Positions 23,616 to 31,019 of a stretch of DNA of 31,221 nucleotides are shown piece after piece. The stretch spans positions 1-31,221 of the forward strand of contig JBARRS010000108.1 of NCBI GenBank assembly GCA_049644345.1, in the 5' to 3' direction. Numbering within the stretch: position 1 is the first letter of the stretch; every line of letters begins with the position of its first letter. The notes beneath the pieces are model-generated. The model was not told the DNA's origin, ran no database searches, and saw only the letters and a list, made by a program, of their open reading frames with translations. The position numbers were made by a program, and so were the translations under genes. Source of the DNA: JBARRS01 sp049644345. GTDB taxonomy: Bacteria > Actinomycetota > Thermoleophilia > Gaiellales > Gaiellaceae.

Positions 23616-24745
23616 CCCGCTAGACGGATAGGCATGATCAGATAGAGGAAGTCCGATCCGTCGTCGCCCTCGATCACGGCCGGCCTCAGAGGACTGATCA
23701 GCTTCAACGTCAGCGAGTCTGTTGTCACGGACTCGACTCCGTCCCGCAGGAACTCTGGGTTGAAGCCGATCTCGAGCGGCTCGCCTGCGTAGGGAGCAGG
23801 CAACGACTCTTGAGCCTCACCGACATCCTGCGTCTGCGCCGACACCGTCAGCTCCCCTTCGGCGAACCGTAGCCGCAACGGCGAGTTGCGCTGGGCCATC
23901 ACCGCCGTCCGCCGGACGACGTCGAGCAACTCTTCCCGCGGCAATGTCACCTCGTGCTCGAACGCCTCGGGGATGAGCTGGCGGTAGTTGGGAAACTGCC
24001 CGTCGATCCGGCGTGTCGTCAGCCAGGTTCCATCGACGCCGAACACGACCTGGTTCTCGTGCACGCCCAGCTCGATCTGCTCCCCGCCCGCAGCGATTCG
24101 AGTCAACTCCGTGAGCGCGCGTGCCGGCACGATCGCTTCGAGCTCCGGCAGCGTTCCTTCGATCGCCGTTTCCTTGACGGACAGCCGGTAGGAGTCGGTG
24201 GCGGCCATGACGAGCTTGCCCGGCTCGAACCGCATCAAGATTCCGGTCAGCACAGGGCGGGACTCGTCGCGTGATGCCGCGCGCCCAACACGCTGGATCG
24301 TCTCGAGCAGCGCGTCCCGATCGACCGCATGCCGCTCGACTGCCTCTGTATCCGGGAGCCGGGGGAAGTCCTCCGCGTTGTAGGTATGCAAGCGGTAGCT
24401 CGCCGAGCCGCAATCGATCTCTACTACGCCTTCTTCGAAGCGATGCTCGATCGCGACTTCGTCCGCCGGGAGCAAGCGCCCGATCTCGACGAAGGTCTTG
24501 CCGGGAAGCACGACCGAGCCTCCCCCGCCCACGCGGGCCTCCAACGAGGCCCGCAGCGACAACTCCATATCGGTTGCGGCAAGGGTCAATTGACTTCCCT
24601 CCGCCGTCAGGAGGATGCCGGCGAGAATCTGAACGGTCGAGCGCGTCGAGACGCCGCGCGATACAACACCGAGCTTCTCGACGAGCTCGTCTCGCGTGCA
24701 GGCGATCTTCAGGGTCCCCGGGGCAACCACGTCTGCTTCGATCAT
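23612..24745 (-). CDS. dnaN: DNA polymerase III beta subunit (sliding clamp)
   Basis: Ring-forming processivity clamp, 377 aa, made of three repeated folds, as expected. Recognisable parts are LKIACTRDELVEKLGVVSRG, SRPVLTGILMRFEPGKLVM with ATDSYRLS, and the C-terminal DFLYLIMPIRLAG that forms part of the protein-binding pocket. ATG at 24745 gives about ten residues before the first strand and has GAGAGG 12 bases upstream, so a slightly later start is possible. It follows dnaA after 156 bp that hold two DnaA-box-like sequences, and is translationally coupled to recF. Confidence 0.97.
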   Translation of the reverse strand: MIEADVVAPGTLKIACTRDELVEKLGVVSRGVSTRSTVQILAGILLTAEGSQLTLAATDMELSLRASLEARVGGGGSVVLPGKTFVEIGRLLPADEVAIEHRFEEGVVEIDCGSASYRLHTYNAEDFPRLPDTEAVERHAVDRDALLETIQRVGRAASRDESRPVLTGILMRFEPGKLVMAATDSYRLSVKETAIEGTLPELEAIVPARALTELTRIAAGGEQIELGVHENQVVFGVDGTWLTTRRIDGQFPNYRQLIPEAFEHEVTLPREELLDVVRRTAVMAQRNSPLRLRFAEGELTVSAQTQDVGEAQESLPAPYAGEPLEIGFNPEFLRDGVESVTTDSLTLKLISPLRPAVIEGDDGSDFLYLIMPIRLAG

Positions 24746-24779
24746 TTATTTAAAAACCTCTCGTAGTAGTCATAGGGAG

Positions 24780-24868
24780 TGTGGATGACGGGGACGATGG
24801 TGCCTATCGACGTTGGCGAGCCGAAAATGGTGTGTAAGCGCGCTGGGGAGAACCGACGGTTGTCTACA
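24780..24868. promoter_or_regulatory. DnaA-box-like sequences between dnaA and dnaN
   Basis: TGTGGATGA (24780-24788) has one mismatch to TGTGGATAA, and TTGTCTACA (24860-24868) has one mismatch to TTGTCCACA. The gap (24746-24901) is only 156 bp and richer in AT at the dnaN end (TTTTTAAATA). It could be part of the origin or a control site for dnaN. I found no convincing promoter for dnaN. Confidence 0.45.
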
Positions 24869-24901
24869 GGGCGTGTGTGGGGTTGCTGACAATTCACAGT
24901 T

Positions 24902-26251
24902 TCAGCGCACTTGTTTGATGCGTGCGGTCAACTCTTGCACGAGGTTGTACACAGAGCGGTCCTCACGGATCATCCGGGCGATCTTCGAGGTGGCGTGGAT
25001 GACGGTGGTGTGGTCGCGCCCGCCGAACTCCTTGCCGATCTTCGGTAGTGAGGAGTCGGTCAGCTCGCGCGAGAGGTACATCGCGACCTGACGCGGGTAG
25101 ACGATGTTCTGAGAGCGCTTGTCGCCGACGAGCTCGTCGATCGGAAGGCCGAAGCGCTCTGCGACGAGCTGCTGAATCCGGTCGATCGAGATCTGTGGGA
25201 GGTCGCCTTGGGGGAAGACGTCTTTGAGCACGTCTTGCGCGAGCTCTTCGGTCATCGCCCGGCTGGTCAGCGACGAGAACGCGACGACACGCGTGAGGGC
25301 GCCCTCGAGCTCGCGGATGTTCGAGGAGACGCGGCCGGCGATGAAGGTCAGCACTTGCGGATCGGAGACTTGGATGTTGTCGGTCTTCACCTTCTTTCGC
25401 AGGATTGCGATGCGCGTCTCCAGATCGGGCGGCTGGATGTCCGTGATCAGGCCCCACTCGAATCGGGAGCGCAGTCGATCCTCGAGCGTTGCAAGCTCGC
25501 GCGGCTTTCGATCGGACGAGAGCACGATTTGCGCGCCCGCCTCGTAGAGCGTGTTGAACGTGTGAAAGAACTCCTCTTGGATGCGCTCTCGGCCTTCGAG
25601 GAACTGGATGTCGTCGACGAGCAGCAGGTCGTAGGTGCGGTAGCGCTGCTTGAAGCCCTCGATTCGCTTGTCGCGCAGTGAGTTGATGAAGTCGTTCGTG
25701 AACGTCTCGCTCGTCACGTAGCGAACGGAGAGCGGGCTCGAGTGCTGCCCCACGTAGTGGCCGATCGCCTGCAGCAGGTGCGTCTTGCCGAGACCGGTGC
25801 CGCCGTAGATGAACAGCGGGTTGTATGCCTGCGCGGGCGCCTCCGCGACGGCCAGCGCCGCCGCGTGAGCGAAGCGGTTCGACGACCCGATCACAAAGGA
25901 ATCGAACGTGTACTTGGGGTTCAGGCCCTCCAGCTGCGGCCGGCGAGGGGTTTCTCGTGTCGCCGTGACCACCCCGGCAGACGCCTCGGGTTCTCGCACT
26001 TCGAATCGAAGCGAGCGCTCGTCGCCGGTGATCTCCCCTACCGCCGCCTCGATCAGAGCGTGGAAGTGAGCCGAGATCCAGTCGCGTGTGAAGTCGTTCG
26101 GAACCGAAAGGACGATCTCGCGGTTCGAGATCAGCGTACCCCGAACGTCTGAGAACCACGTCCGGAACGTGGTCTCGTTGAGAGTCCCCCTGAGCCGACC
26201 TGCTACCTCGCTCCAGACCGTCTCTGCAGTCAGCTCGATTGGGCGCTCCAC
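24902..26251 (-). CDS. dnaA: chromosomal replication initiator protein DnaA
   Basis: Replication initiator, 449 aa. Domain I spans about residues 8-85 (WSEVAGRLRGTLNETTFRTWF), with a short linker to about 110. Domain III is the AAA+ ATPase, with Walker A GGTGLGKTH (150-158) and Walker B LLLVDDIQFL. Domain IV ends with the DNA-binding signature GGRDHTTVIHATSKI. GTG at 26251 is preferred: a promoter at 26293-26321 would start the mRNA near 26287, and AAGGAG (26264-26269) precedes GTG by 12 bases. The open frame extends to TTG 26302, but that codon overlaps the promoter. dnaA heads a minus-strand block and diverges from rpmH, the standard origin arrangement. Confidence 0.97.
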   Translation of the reverse strand: MERPIELTAETVWSEVAGRLRGTLNETTFRTWFSDVRGTLISNREIVLSVPNDFTRDWISAHFHALIEAAVGEITGDERSLRFEVREPEASAGVVTATRETPRRPQLEGLNPKYTFDSFVIGSSNRFAHAAALAVAEAPAQAYNPLFIYGGTGLGKTHLLQAIGHYVGQHSSPLSVRYVTSETFTNDFINSLRDKRIEGFKQRYRTYDLLLVDDIQFLEGRERIQEEFFHTFNTLYEAGAQIVLSSDRKPRELATLEDRLRSRFEWGLITDIQPPDLETRIAILRKKVKTDNIQVSDPQVLTFIAGRVSSNIRELEGALTRVVAFSSLTSRAMTEELAQDVLKDVFPQGDLPQISIDRIQQLVAERFGLPIDELVGDKRSQNIVYPRQVAMYLSRELTDSSLPKIGKEFGGRDHTTVIHATSKIARMIREDRSVYNLVQELTARIKQVR

Positions 26252-26292
26252 GCGGCCGGCTCGCTCCTTGTCAGGGGTCGCGGCGAGGGGCG

Positions 26293-26321
26293 AGCATAGC
26301 AACGCTGCGCGCGGCTCTCAA
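26293..26321 (-). promoter_or_regulatory. dnaA promoter
   Basis: TTGAGA (26316-26321), a spacer of exactly 17 bp, and TATGCT (26293-26298) on the minus strand. Five of six and four of six bases match the housekeeping consensus. It places transcription start about 36 bases before the dnaA GTG at 26251, leaving the AAGGAG ribosome site in the leader. Confidence 0.65.
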
Positions 26322-26574
26322 TGGCTCTTTCAAGGGGATCCACGGCGTTAAAAAACTCGCCTTTTGCAGGGACTTTCAATTCGCTCCACATCCGCGTCCA
26401 CACCTGTGGAAAGGTGCCTGGACGGACGACTGGCCGCCGCTGTTTTCCGCTTCGTGGAGGGCTTTCATGAGCGAGGGACCGTCGCCCAACGCTGTGGATA
26501 AGGTGACCCAGGCGGGCTCGTCTATACTCTTCGCGGCGGGCTCCCCGGACCCGAAATTTCCCCCCTCCCGACTC
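26303..26574. other. candidate replication origin (dnaA-rpmH gap)
   Basis: This gap separates the leftward and rightward gene blocks. It contains one perfect DnaA box, TGTGGATAA (26493-26501), and a close group at 26382-26413: CGCTCCACA, GCGTCCACA and TGTGGAAAG. The last two form an inverted pair, TCCACA-CC-TGTGGA (26397-26410). An AT-richer patch at 26347-26380 could be the unwinding element but is short. Only four boxes are seen, fewer than in Streptomyces origins, so the origin may also use the dnaA-dnaN gap. Confidence 0.5.
26493..26528 (+). promoter_or_regulatory. rpmH -10 element with an overlapping DnaA box
   Basis: TATACT (26523-26528) is a good -10 about 46 bases before the rpmH GTG at 26575. 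The expected -35 position (about 26500) is poor (AAGGTG) and overlaps the perfect DnaA box TGTGGATAA (26493-26501), so DnaA binding could affect this promoter. Confidence 0.5.
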
Positions 26575-26709
26575 GTGAAGCGGACCTATCAGCCCAACGT
26601 GCGCAGGCGGAAGCGCCGGCACGGCTTCCGCGCGCGGATGGCGACGCGGGCGGGCCGTGCGATCCTGAAGCGGCGCCGGGCGAGGGGCCGCAAGCGCCTC
26701 TCGGCCTGA
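26575..26709 (+). CDS. rpmH: 50S ribosomal protein L34
   Basis: Small basic ribosomal protein of 44 aa, with the family pattern KRTYQPNVRRRKRRHGFRAR, then GRAILKRRRARGRKRLSA. GTG at 26575 gives the normal length, but it has no Shine-Dalgarno sequence. The frame is open upstream to ATG 26467, which has GGAGGG at five bases and would give an 80-aa protein. The short form is preferred because TATACT at 26523 lies between the two starts. rnpA follows after 8 bp. Confidence 0.95.
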   Translation: MKRTYQPNVRRRKRRHGFRARMATRAGRAILKRRRARGRKRLSA

Positions 26710-26717
26710 TCGCTTCT

Positions 26718-27068
26718 ATGCATAAGCGGCACCGGCTCTCGCGCTCGCGCGATTTCGACGCCGTCTATCGCCGCGGACGCTCGGTCTCGACCCGGTTCCT
26801 GACTCTGCACTGGTTCGCGCGCGAGGACGAGGACGTGCTCGAGCCTCGGCTGGGGCTGGCCGTGCCGAAGGCGGTCGGGAGCGCAGCCGTCCGAAATCGG
26901 ATCAAACGCCAGCTGCGCGAGCTCTTTCAGGCGCGGGCCGAGAGGCTCCCGCGCGATCACGACTACGTGCTCGTCGTTCGACCGGGGCTCCCCGAGGCGA
27001 GCGAAGCGCGCGGCTTCGAGTGGTTGGGCGAGCGGGTGGACGAGGTGCTCGGGAAGGCGGGCTCATGA
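26718..27068 (+). CDS. rnpA: ribonuclease P protein component
   Basis: Protein subunit of RNase P, which removes 5' leaders from pre-tRNA, 116 aa. RLSRSRDFDAVYRRGRSVST at the N-terminus and the RNR motif AVRNRIKRQLREL are diagnostic. ATG at 26718 is eight bases after the rpmH stop, the usual rpmH-rnpA pair. The stop TGA overlaps the yidD ATG (ATGA). Confidence 0.97.
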   Translation: MHKRHRLSRSRDFDAVYRRGRSVSTRFLTLHWFAREDEDVLEPRLGLAVPKAVGSAAVRNRIKRQLRELFQARAERLPRDHDYVLVVRPGLPEASEARGFEWLGERVDEVLGKAGS

Positions 27069-27286
27069 GGTATCTGGGAGTCGCTTTGGTCTACGCCTAC
27101 AGGTACACGATTCGACCGCTCTTCCCGACCTCGTGCAAGTACTACCCCTCTTGCTCTGAATACGCCTTGCTCGCGTTTCGGAAGTACGGGCTGGCGCGCG
27201 GCTCCCTGCTCGCCGGCTGGCGGCTGCTCCGCTGCAATCCGTGGAGCCGGGGCGGCGTCGACTTCCCGCATTGGGGGCACGCGTGA
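27065..27286 (+). CDS. yidD: membrane protein insertion efficiency factor YidD
   Basis: A 73-aa membrane-associated protein that aids YidC-dependent insertion. The conserved core is FPTSCKYYPSCSEYALLAF, then the cluster GWRLLRCNPWSRGG with VDFPHWG. ATG at 27065 overlaps the rnpA stop by four bases; the frame is open 15 codons further upstream inside rnpA. Its TGA overlaps the GTG of yidC. All three known Cys positions are present. Confidence 0.95.
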   Translation: MRYLGVALVYAYRYTIRPLFPTSCKYYPSCSEYALLAFRKYGLARGSLLAGWRLLRCNPWSRGGVDFPHWGHA

Positions 27287-28104
27287 TCCTCGGCCTGATT
27301 CTCGGCAGCCCGCTCAGCCCGCTCGAGAACGCCCTTCGCGCGCTGCTCGATTGGCTGCACGGCTCGGTCGGTCTTTCCTGGGCGTGGTCGATCGTCGGCG
27401 TGACGGTGGTCGTCCGCATGGCGATGGTGCCGCTCACGGTCCGGCAGATCCACTCGATGCAGTCGATGCAGCAGCACATGCCCGAGATGAAGGCGATCCA
27501 GCAGAAGTACAAGCAGGACAAGAAGCGCCAGCAAGAGGAGCTGATGCGCTTCTATCGGGAGAACAACATCAACCCTGCGGCCTCGTGCCTGCCGCTGATC
27601 GTCCAGTTCCCGGTCTTCATTGCGCTCTACCTCGTTCTGCGGCACTTCGCCCGCTCGCATCCGGGCGGAAGCCTTTCCTGGCTTCATTTCGTCCCCGACA
27701 TCACCGCCCACGCGAGCGCGCACTGGAGCGGCTACCTGTTGCTTGCCATTTACGCGGCGAGCCAGGTGGCGTCGACCTACTTCATGTCGGCCACGATGGA
27801 CAAGACGCAGCGGAGGCTGATGATGGTGCTGCCGATCTTCTTCATCACGTTCCTGCTCCGGTTCCCGGTCGGCCTCGTCGTCTACTGGGTTACGACGAAC
27901 CTCTGGACGGTCGGACAGGGCCTGATCACCCGACGGCTGGTGCCGAAGACGCCGGCCGGGGCGTCGAAGCGGACCTCGCGCACGCCGCCGCGTGACGATG
28001 GGACGCAGCGTGCCGATGCCGAGCCGCAGGCGGCCGCGACGGCGCAGCCGCGGCCACAACAGGTACGGCGGGTGAAACGAAAGAAGAGGCGGGCTCGGAG
28101 ATGA
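27283..28104 (+). CDS. yidC: membrane protein insertase YidC/Oxa1 family
   Basis: Inserts proteins into the cytoplasmic membrane, 273 aa. It is the short Gram-positive form without the periplasmic domain. Membrane segments begin at about residues 32, 104, 150, 185 and 205; Arg45 (VVVRMAMVPLT) is the conserved charged residue of the groove. A cytoplasmic hairpin with KYKQDKKRQQEELMRFYREN follows. The basic tail KRKKRRARR probably contacts the ribosome. No lipoprotein signal is present. GTG at 27283 overlaps the yidD stop as GTGA and has GGGGG seven bases upstream. Its own stop overlaps the jag ATG. Confidence 0.95.
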   Translation: MILGLILGSPLSPLENALRALLDWLHGSVGLSWAWSIVGVTVVVRMAMVPLTVRQIHSMQSMQQHMPEMKAIQQKYKQDKKRQQEELMRFYRENNINPAASCLPLIVQFPVFIALYLVLRHFARSHPGGSLSWLHFVPDITAHASAHWSGYLLLAIYAASQVASTYFMSATMDKTQRRLMMVLPIFFITFLLRFPVGLVVYWVTTNLWTVGQGLITRRLVPKTPAGASKRTSRTPPRDDGTQRADAEPQAAATAQPRPQQVRRVKRKKRRARR

Positions 28105-28784
28105 GCGAGTCGACGGATCAGCTGGCGGTCGAGGCGACTGGCGAGACCGTCGGCGAGGCCAAGTGGACGGCGCTACGCGAGCTCGAGAAGCTCCAGCCCG
28201 GGGTCGACAAGGCGGCCGTCCGCTTCGAGGTCGTCTCGGAGGGCGAGCGCGGGCTTCTCGGCGTGGGCTATGCGCCTGCGCGTGTGATCGCAAGCGTGGC
28301 CGCGGTGGCAAAGCCGGCTCCGCCGGAGGACGAGACTGAGCTCGCACGGCGTGTGCGCGCGCTCCTCGACCGGATCTCCGATGCGCTCGGCGTGCAAGTG
28401 CGGCTCGAGCTCGCCGAGGACGACGAGACCTTGACCGCGTCCTTCTCGGGCCGCGACCTGGGCCTCGTGATCGGCAAGCACGGCCAGACGATCGACGCGA
28501 TTCAGTACATCGTCAACGCGATCGTCTTTCGGGGCGTCGCGGAGGAGCGGAAGACGGTCGTCGTCGACGCCGCCGGCTACCGCGCGCGCCGGCGCTCCGC
28601 GCTCGACGCGATCGCGGTCCGTAGCGCCGAGCGGGCGGTGTCGTCGGGCTCGCGGGTCGAGCTCGAGCCGATGACCGCTGTCGAGCGCAAAGTTGTACAC
28701 GAGCGCCTGAAGGAGTACGACGGCGTGCAGACCGCGAGCGAAGGGACGGAGCCGAACCGCTACGTCGTCGTCGAGCCTGAGTGA
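28101..28784 (+). CDS. jag: RNA-binding protein Jag/KhpB
   Basis: RNA-binding protein of 227 aa commonly encoded after yidC and implicated in cell elongation and sporulation in other bacteria. The Jag-N domain (about 6-60) has TVGEAKWTALRELEKL and GLLGVGYAPARV. A KH domain with GKHGQTIDAIQYIVN (about 127-141) and an R3H domain (about 160-225) with MTAVERKVVHERLKEY follow. ATG at 28101 overlaps the yidC stop. The KH and R3H motifs look intact. Confidence 0.93.
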   Translation: MSESTDQLAVEATGETVGEAKWTALRELEKLQPGVDKAAVRFEVVSEGERGLLGVGYAPARVIASVAAVAKPAPPEDETELARRVRALLDRISDALGVQVRLELAEDDETLTASFSGRDLGLVIGKHGQTIDAIQYIVNAIVFRGVAEERKTVVVDAAGYRARRRSALDAIAVRSAERAVSSGSRVELEPMTAVERKVVHERLKEYDGVQTASEGTEPNRYVVVEPE

Positions 28785-29367
28785 TCCGCGCCTAGACCGC
28801 TGGGTGCGTGCTCTCGTTGCGACTCCCGGCATGACGGCGATCCGGGATCTCGAGAAGGCGCGGCGGGTCCATGTCGAGGAGAGCCTCGCGGCGCTGCCGC
28901 TGGTCGAGCGGTTCGAGGGGCCGATCGTCGACGTCGGTGCGGGTGGAGGCGCGCCGGGAATCCCGCTCGCCGCTGCGTTGCCGAAGCGCGAGGTGACGCT
29001 GCTCGAGGCGAACCGGCGCAAGTGCGACTTCCTCCGTGAGGTCGCGCGTGAGTTCGCGAACGTCCGCATCGTGCACGGTCGGGCGGAGGAGCAGGAGACG
29101 GACGTCTTCGGCGTCGCGGTCGCGAAGGCGCTTGCCCAGCCGCCGGTGGCGCTCGAGTGGTGCCTGCCGCTCGTTCATGAGGGCGGCGGAGTCGTCTTGT
29201 ACGTTGGGCCGAGCGCCGACCTCGGTGCGCTCGCCGCGGTGTCGGAGAAGGTCGGTGGTGGAAGACCGTCGGCCGCGGCGGGTGTCGTTTGTGTGCCGAA
29301 AGTGCGGCGAACGCCGCCCGGGTTTCCTCGGCGGACGGGAATCGCCAGGAAACGTCCGCTCGCCTGA
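28777..29367 (+). CDS. rsmG: 16S rRNA m7G527 methyltransferase RsmG
   Basis: SAM-dependent methyltransferase that modifies G527 of 16S rRNA, about 196 aa. The SAM loop IVDVGAGGGAPGIPLAAALP, LLEANRRKCDFLREV and HGRAEE are RsmG motifs. It is shorter than the E. coli protein (207 aa) at the N-terminus. GTG at 28804 would begin inside the first helix; the frame upstream reads SDPRLDRWV and fits the family, and CTG at 28777 overlaps the jag stop region, so I take CTG with modest confidence. parA follows after 15 bp. Loss of RsmG gives low-level streptomycin resistance in several bacteria. Confidence 0.9.
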   Translation: MSDPRLDRWVRALVATPGMTAIRDLEKARRVHVEESLAALPLVERFEGPIVDVGAGGGAPGIPLAAALPKREVTLLEANRRKCDFLREVAREFANVRIVHGRAEEQETDVFGVAVAKALAQPPVALEWCLPLVHEGGGVVLYVGPSADLGALAAVSEKVGGGRPSAAAGVVCVPKVRRTPPGFPRRTGIARKRPLA

Positions 29368-29382
29368 GTAGCCTCGGGCCGG

Positions 29383-30138
29383 ATGGCGAGCCGCATCTTG
29401 GCCGTTGCAAACCAGAAGGGCGGAGTCGGAAAGACGACGACCGCGATCAATCTCGCCGCTTGTCTCGCGGAGGCGGGTGAACACGCGCTCGTCGTCGACC
29501 TCGACCCGCAGGCGAATGCGACCTCAGGCCTCGGCGAGCGGGCGAACGGGAAGTCGTCGCTCGACCTTCTCGACGGCGTTCCGCTCGCGGAGCTTGCGAG
29601 GTCGACGCGGTTCCGGAACCTCGATCTCGTCCCGGCCAAGCCCGAGCTCGCCGGAGCCGCGGTGGAGCTCTCGCGCCGTGAGGACGGCGAGCAGTTCCTC
29701 GCCGAGGCGCTCGCGGCCGGCTCGAACGGTTACTCGTTCGTCTTCGTCGACTGTCCGCCCGCGCTCGGGCCACTGACCGTGAATGCGCTCGCCGCATCCG
29801 ACCGTGTACTCGTGCCGGTGCAGGCCGAGTACTACGCGCTCGAGGGTCTTGCTCAGCTCGTCCGCTCGGTCGAGCTCGTCCGCTCGCGCCTCAACCCGCG
29901 CCTGGCTATCGCCGGTGTGTTGCTGACGATGGTCGATCGGCGCACCCGGCTCGCCGCCGACGTCGCGGACGAGGTCCGGCGGCACTTCGGCGACCTTGTA
30001 TTCCGCTCGGCCGTGCCGCGCTCGGTGCGAATCGCGGAGGCGCCGAGCCACGGGCTGCCGGTGATCAGCTACGACCGCGGCTCCGCAGGGGCCGAGGCGT
30101 ACTGGAAGGTGGCGATGGAGCTTGTCGAGCGGAGCTGA
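29383..30138 (+). CDS. parA: chromosome partitioning ATPase ParA/Soj
   Basis: Deviant Walker A ATPase of 251 aa that moves the origin region with ParB. NQKGGVGKTT (10-19) is the deviant P-loop with its signature Lys, followed by VVDLDPQANATSGL and VDCPPALGPLTVNAL. It lacks an N-terminal DNA-binding extension, as chromosomal ParA proteins do. ATG at 29383 gives the standard start and lacks a ribosome site; it may be translated from the rsmG transcript. The stop overlaps the start of parB by 17 bp. Confidence 0.96.
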   Translation: MASRILAVANQKGGVGKTTTAINLAACLAEAGEHALVVDLDPQANATSGLGERANGKSSLDLLDGVPLAELARSTRFRNLDLVPAKPELAGAAVELSRREDGEQFLAEALAAGSNGYSFVFVDCPPALGPLTVNALAASDRVLVPVQAEYYALEGLAQLVRSVELVRSRLNPRLAIAGVLLTMVDRRTRLAADVADEVRRHFGDLVFRSAVPRSVRIAEAPSHGLPVISYDRGSAGAEAYWKVAMELVERS

Positions 30139-30994
30139 ACCCAAGCGCCCCGAGCGCCGCGGGCTCGGCCGCGGGCTCGAGGTGCTGATCGGCGGGGCGG
30201 GCTCGCCGGAGCTCGCTCACCTGCCCGTCGAGACGATTCACGCGAATCCGCGGCAGCCGCGCCGAAGGTTCGACTCGGAGACCACCTCGGCGCTCGCCGA
30301 GTCGATTCGGGCGCAAGGCGTCGTGCAGCCGATCGTCGTCCGTCCGCGAGCGGCCGGCGGATACGAGCTGATCGCGGGCGAGCGGCGCTGGCGTGCTGCG
30401 CGCGAAGCCGGAGCGGCCACGGTTCCCGCGCTCCTCCGGGAGGCGGATGACCGCGACTCGCTCCTCCTCGGCCTGGTCGAGAACGTTGCGCGCGAGCAGT
30501 TGACGCCGATCGAAGAAGCCCGCGCCTACGCCGTTCTGATCGACGAGTTCGAGCTGCCGCTCGGGGACGTCGCCGAGCGGGTCGGTCGCTCGAAGCCCTC
30601 CGTCTCGAACCGTGTGCGGTTGCTCGAGCTTCCCGATGACGTGATGGCCATGCTCGAGCGCGGCGAGCTGACCGAAGGCCATGCGCGCGCCGTGCTGGCC
30701 GTTCCCGACCGGGACGGGCGCCGCCGCCTCGCTCGCCAGATCGTGCGGACCGGCATGTCCGTTCGCGCGGCCGAGCGCGCAGCCCGCTGGGCCGGTGCGC
30801 GGGCGAAGCCACGACGCGCAAGCCCGGTCGACCCCGCGCTCGCGGAGCGTGCGAGGGGCGCGTTGAAGCGCGCGATCGGCTTCGAGGCTCGGGTGACCCG
30901 CGGTCGGATCGAGCTTCCGTTCGCAGACGAGCACGAGCTCACGGAGCTCGTGGAGGCGCTGGAGCGCCTCGAGGCAGGCAACCGTATCTCGTGA
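30122..30994 (+). CDS. parB: chromosome partitioning protein ParB
   Basis: CTP-dependent clamp that loads at parS sites, 290 aa. RRGLGRGLEVLIGG at the N-terminus is the ParA-contact region; IHANPRQPRRRF, ELIAGERRWRAAREAG (CTP-binding boxes) and ENVAREQLTPIEEARAY follow. The helix-turn-helix GDVAERVGRSKPSVSNRVRLL lies near residue 150. The C-terminal dimer domain begins near 240 and ends AGNRIS. TTG at 30122 is the only fitting start, with AAGGTGG about nine bases upstream. No site resembling the parS consensus was found by eye in this window. Confidence 0.96.
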   Translation: MSSGAEPKRPERRGLGRGLEVLIGGAGSPELAHLPVETIHANPRQPRRRFDSETTSALAESIRAQGVVQPIVVRPRAAGGYELIAGERRWRAAREAGAATVPALLREADDRDSLLLGLVENVAREQLTPIEEARAYAVLIDEFELPLGDVAERVGRSKPSVSNRVRLLELPDDVMAMLERGELTEGHARAVLAVPDRDGRRRLARQIVRTGMSVRAAERAARWAGARAKPRRASPVDPALAERARGALKRAIGFEARVTRGRIELPFADEHELTELVEALERLEAGNRIS

Positions 30995-31019
30995 CCGCGG
31001 CCGCTCGTTGACTCACTAG

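Noticed and set aside
26252..26302. 17-codon extension of dnaA to TTG 26302
   Set aside because: The TTG overlaps the -10 TATGCT of a well-spaced promoter, so it would not be in the mRNA. GTG 26251 has an AAGGAG in the leader.
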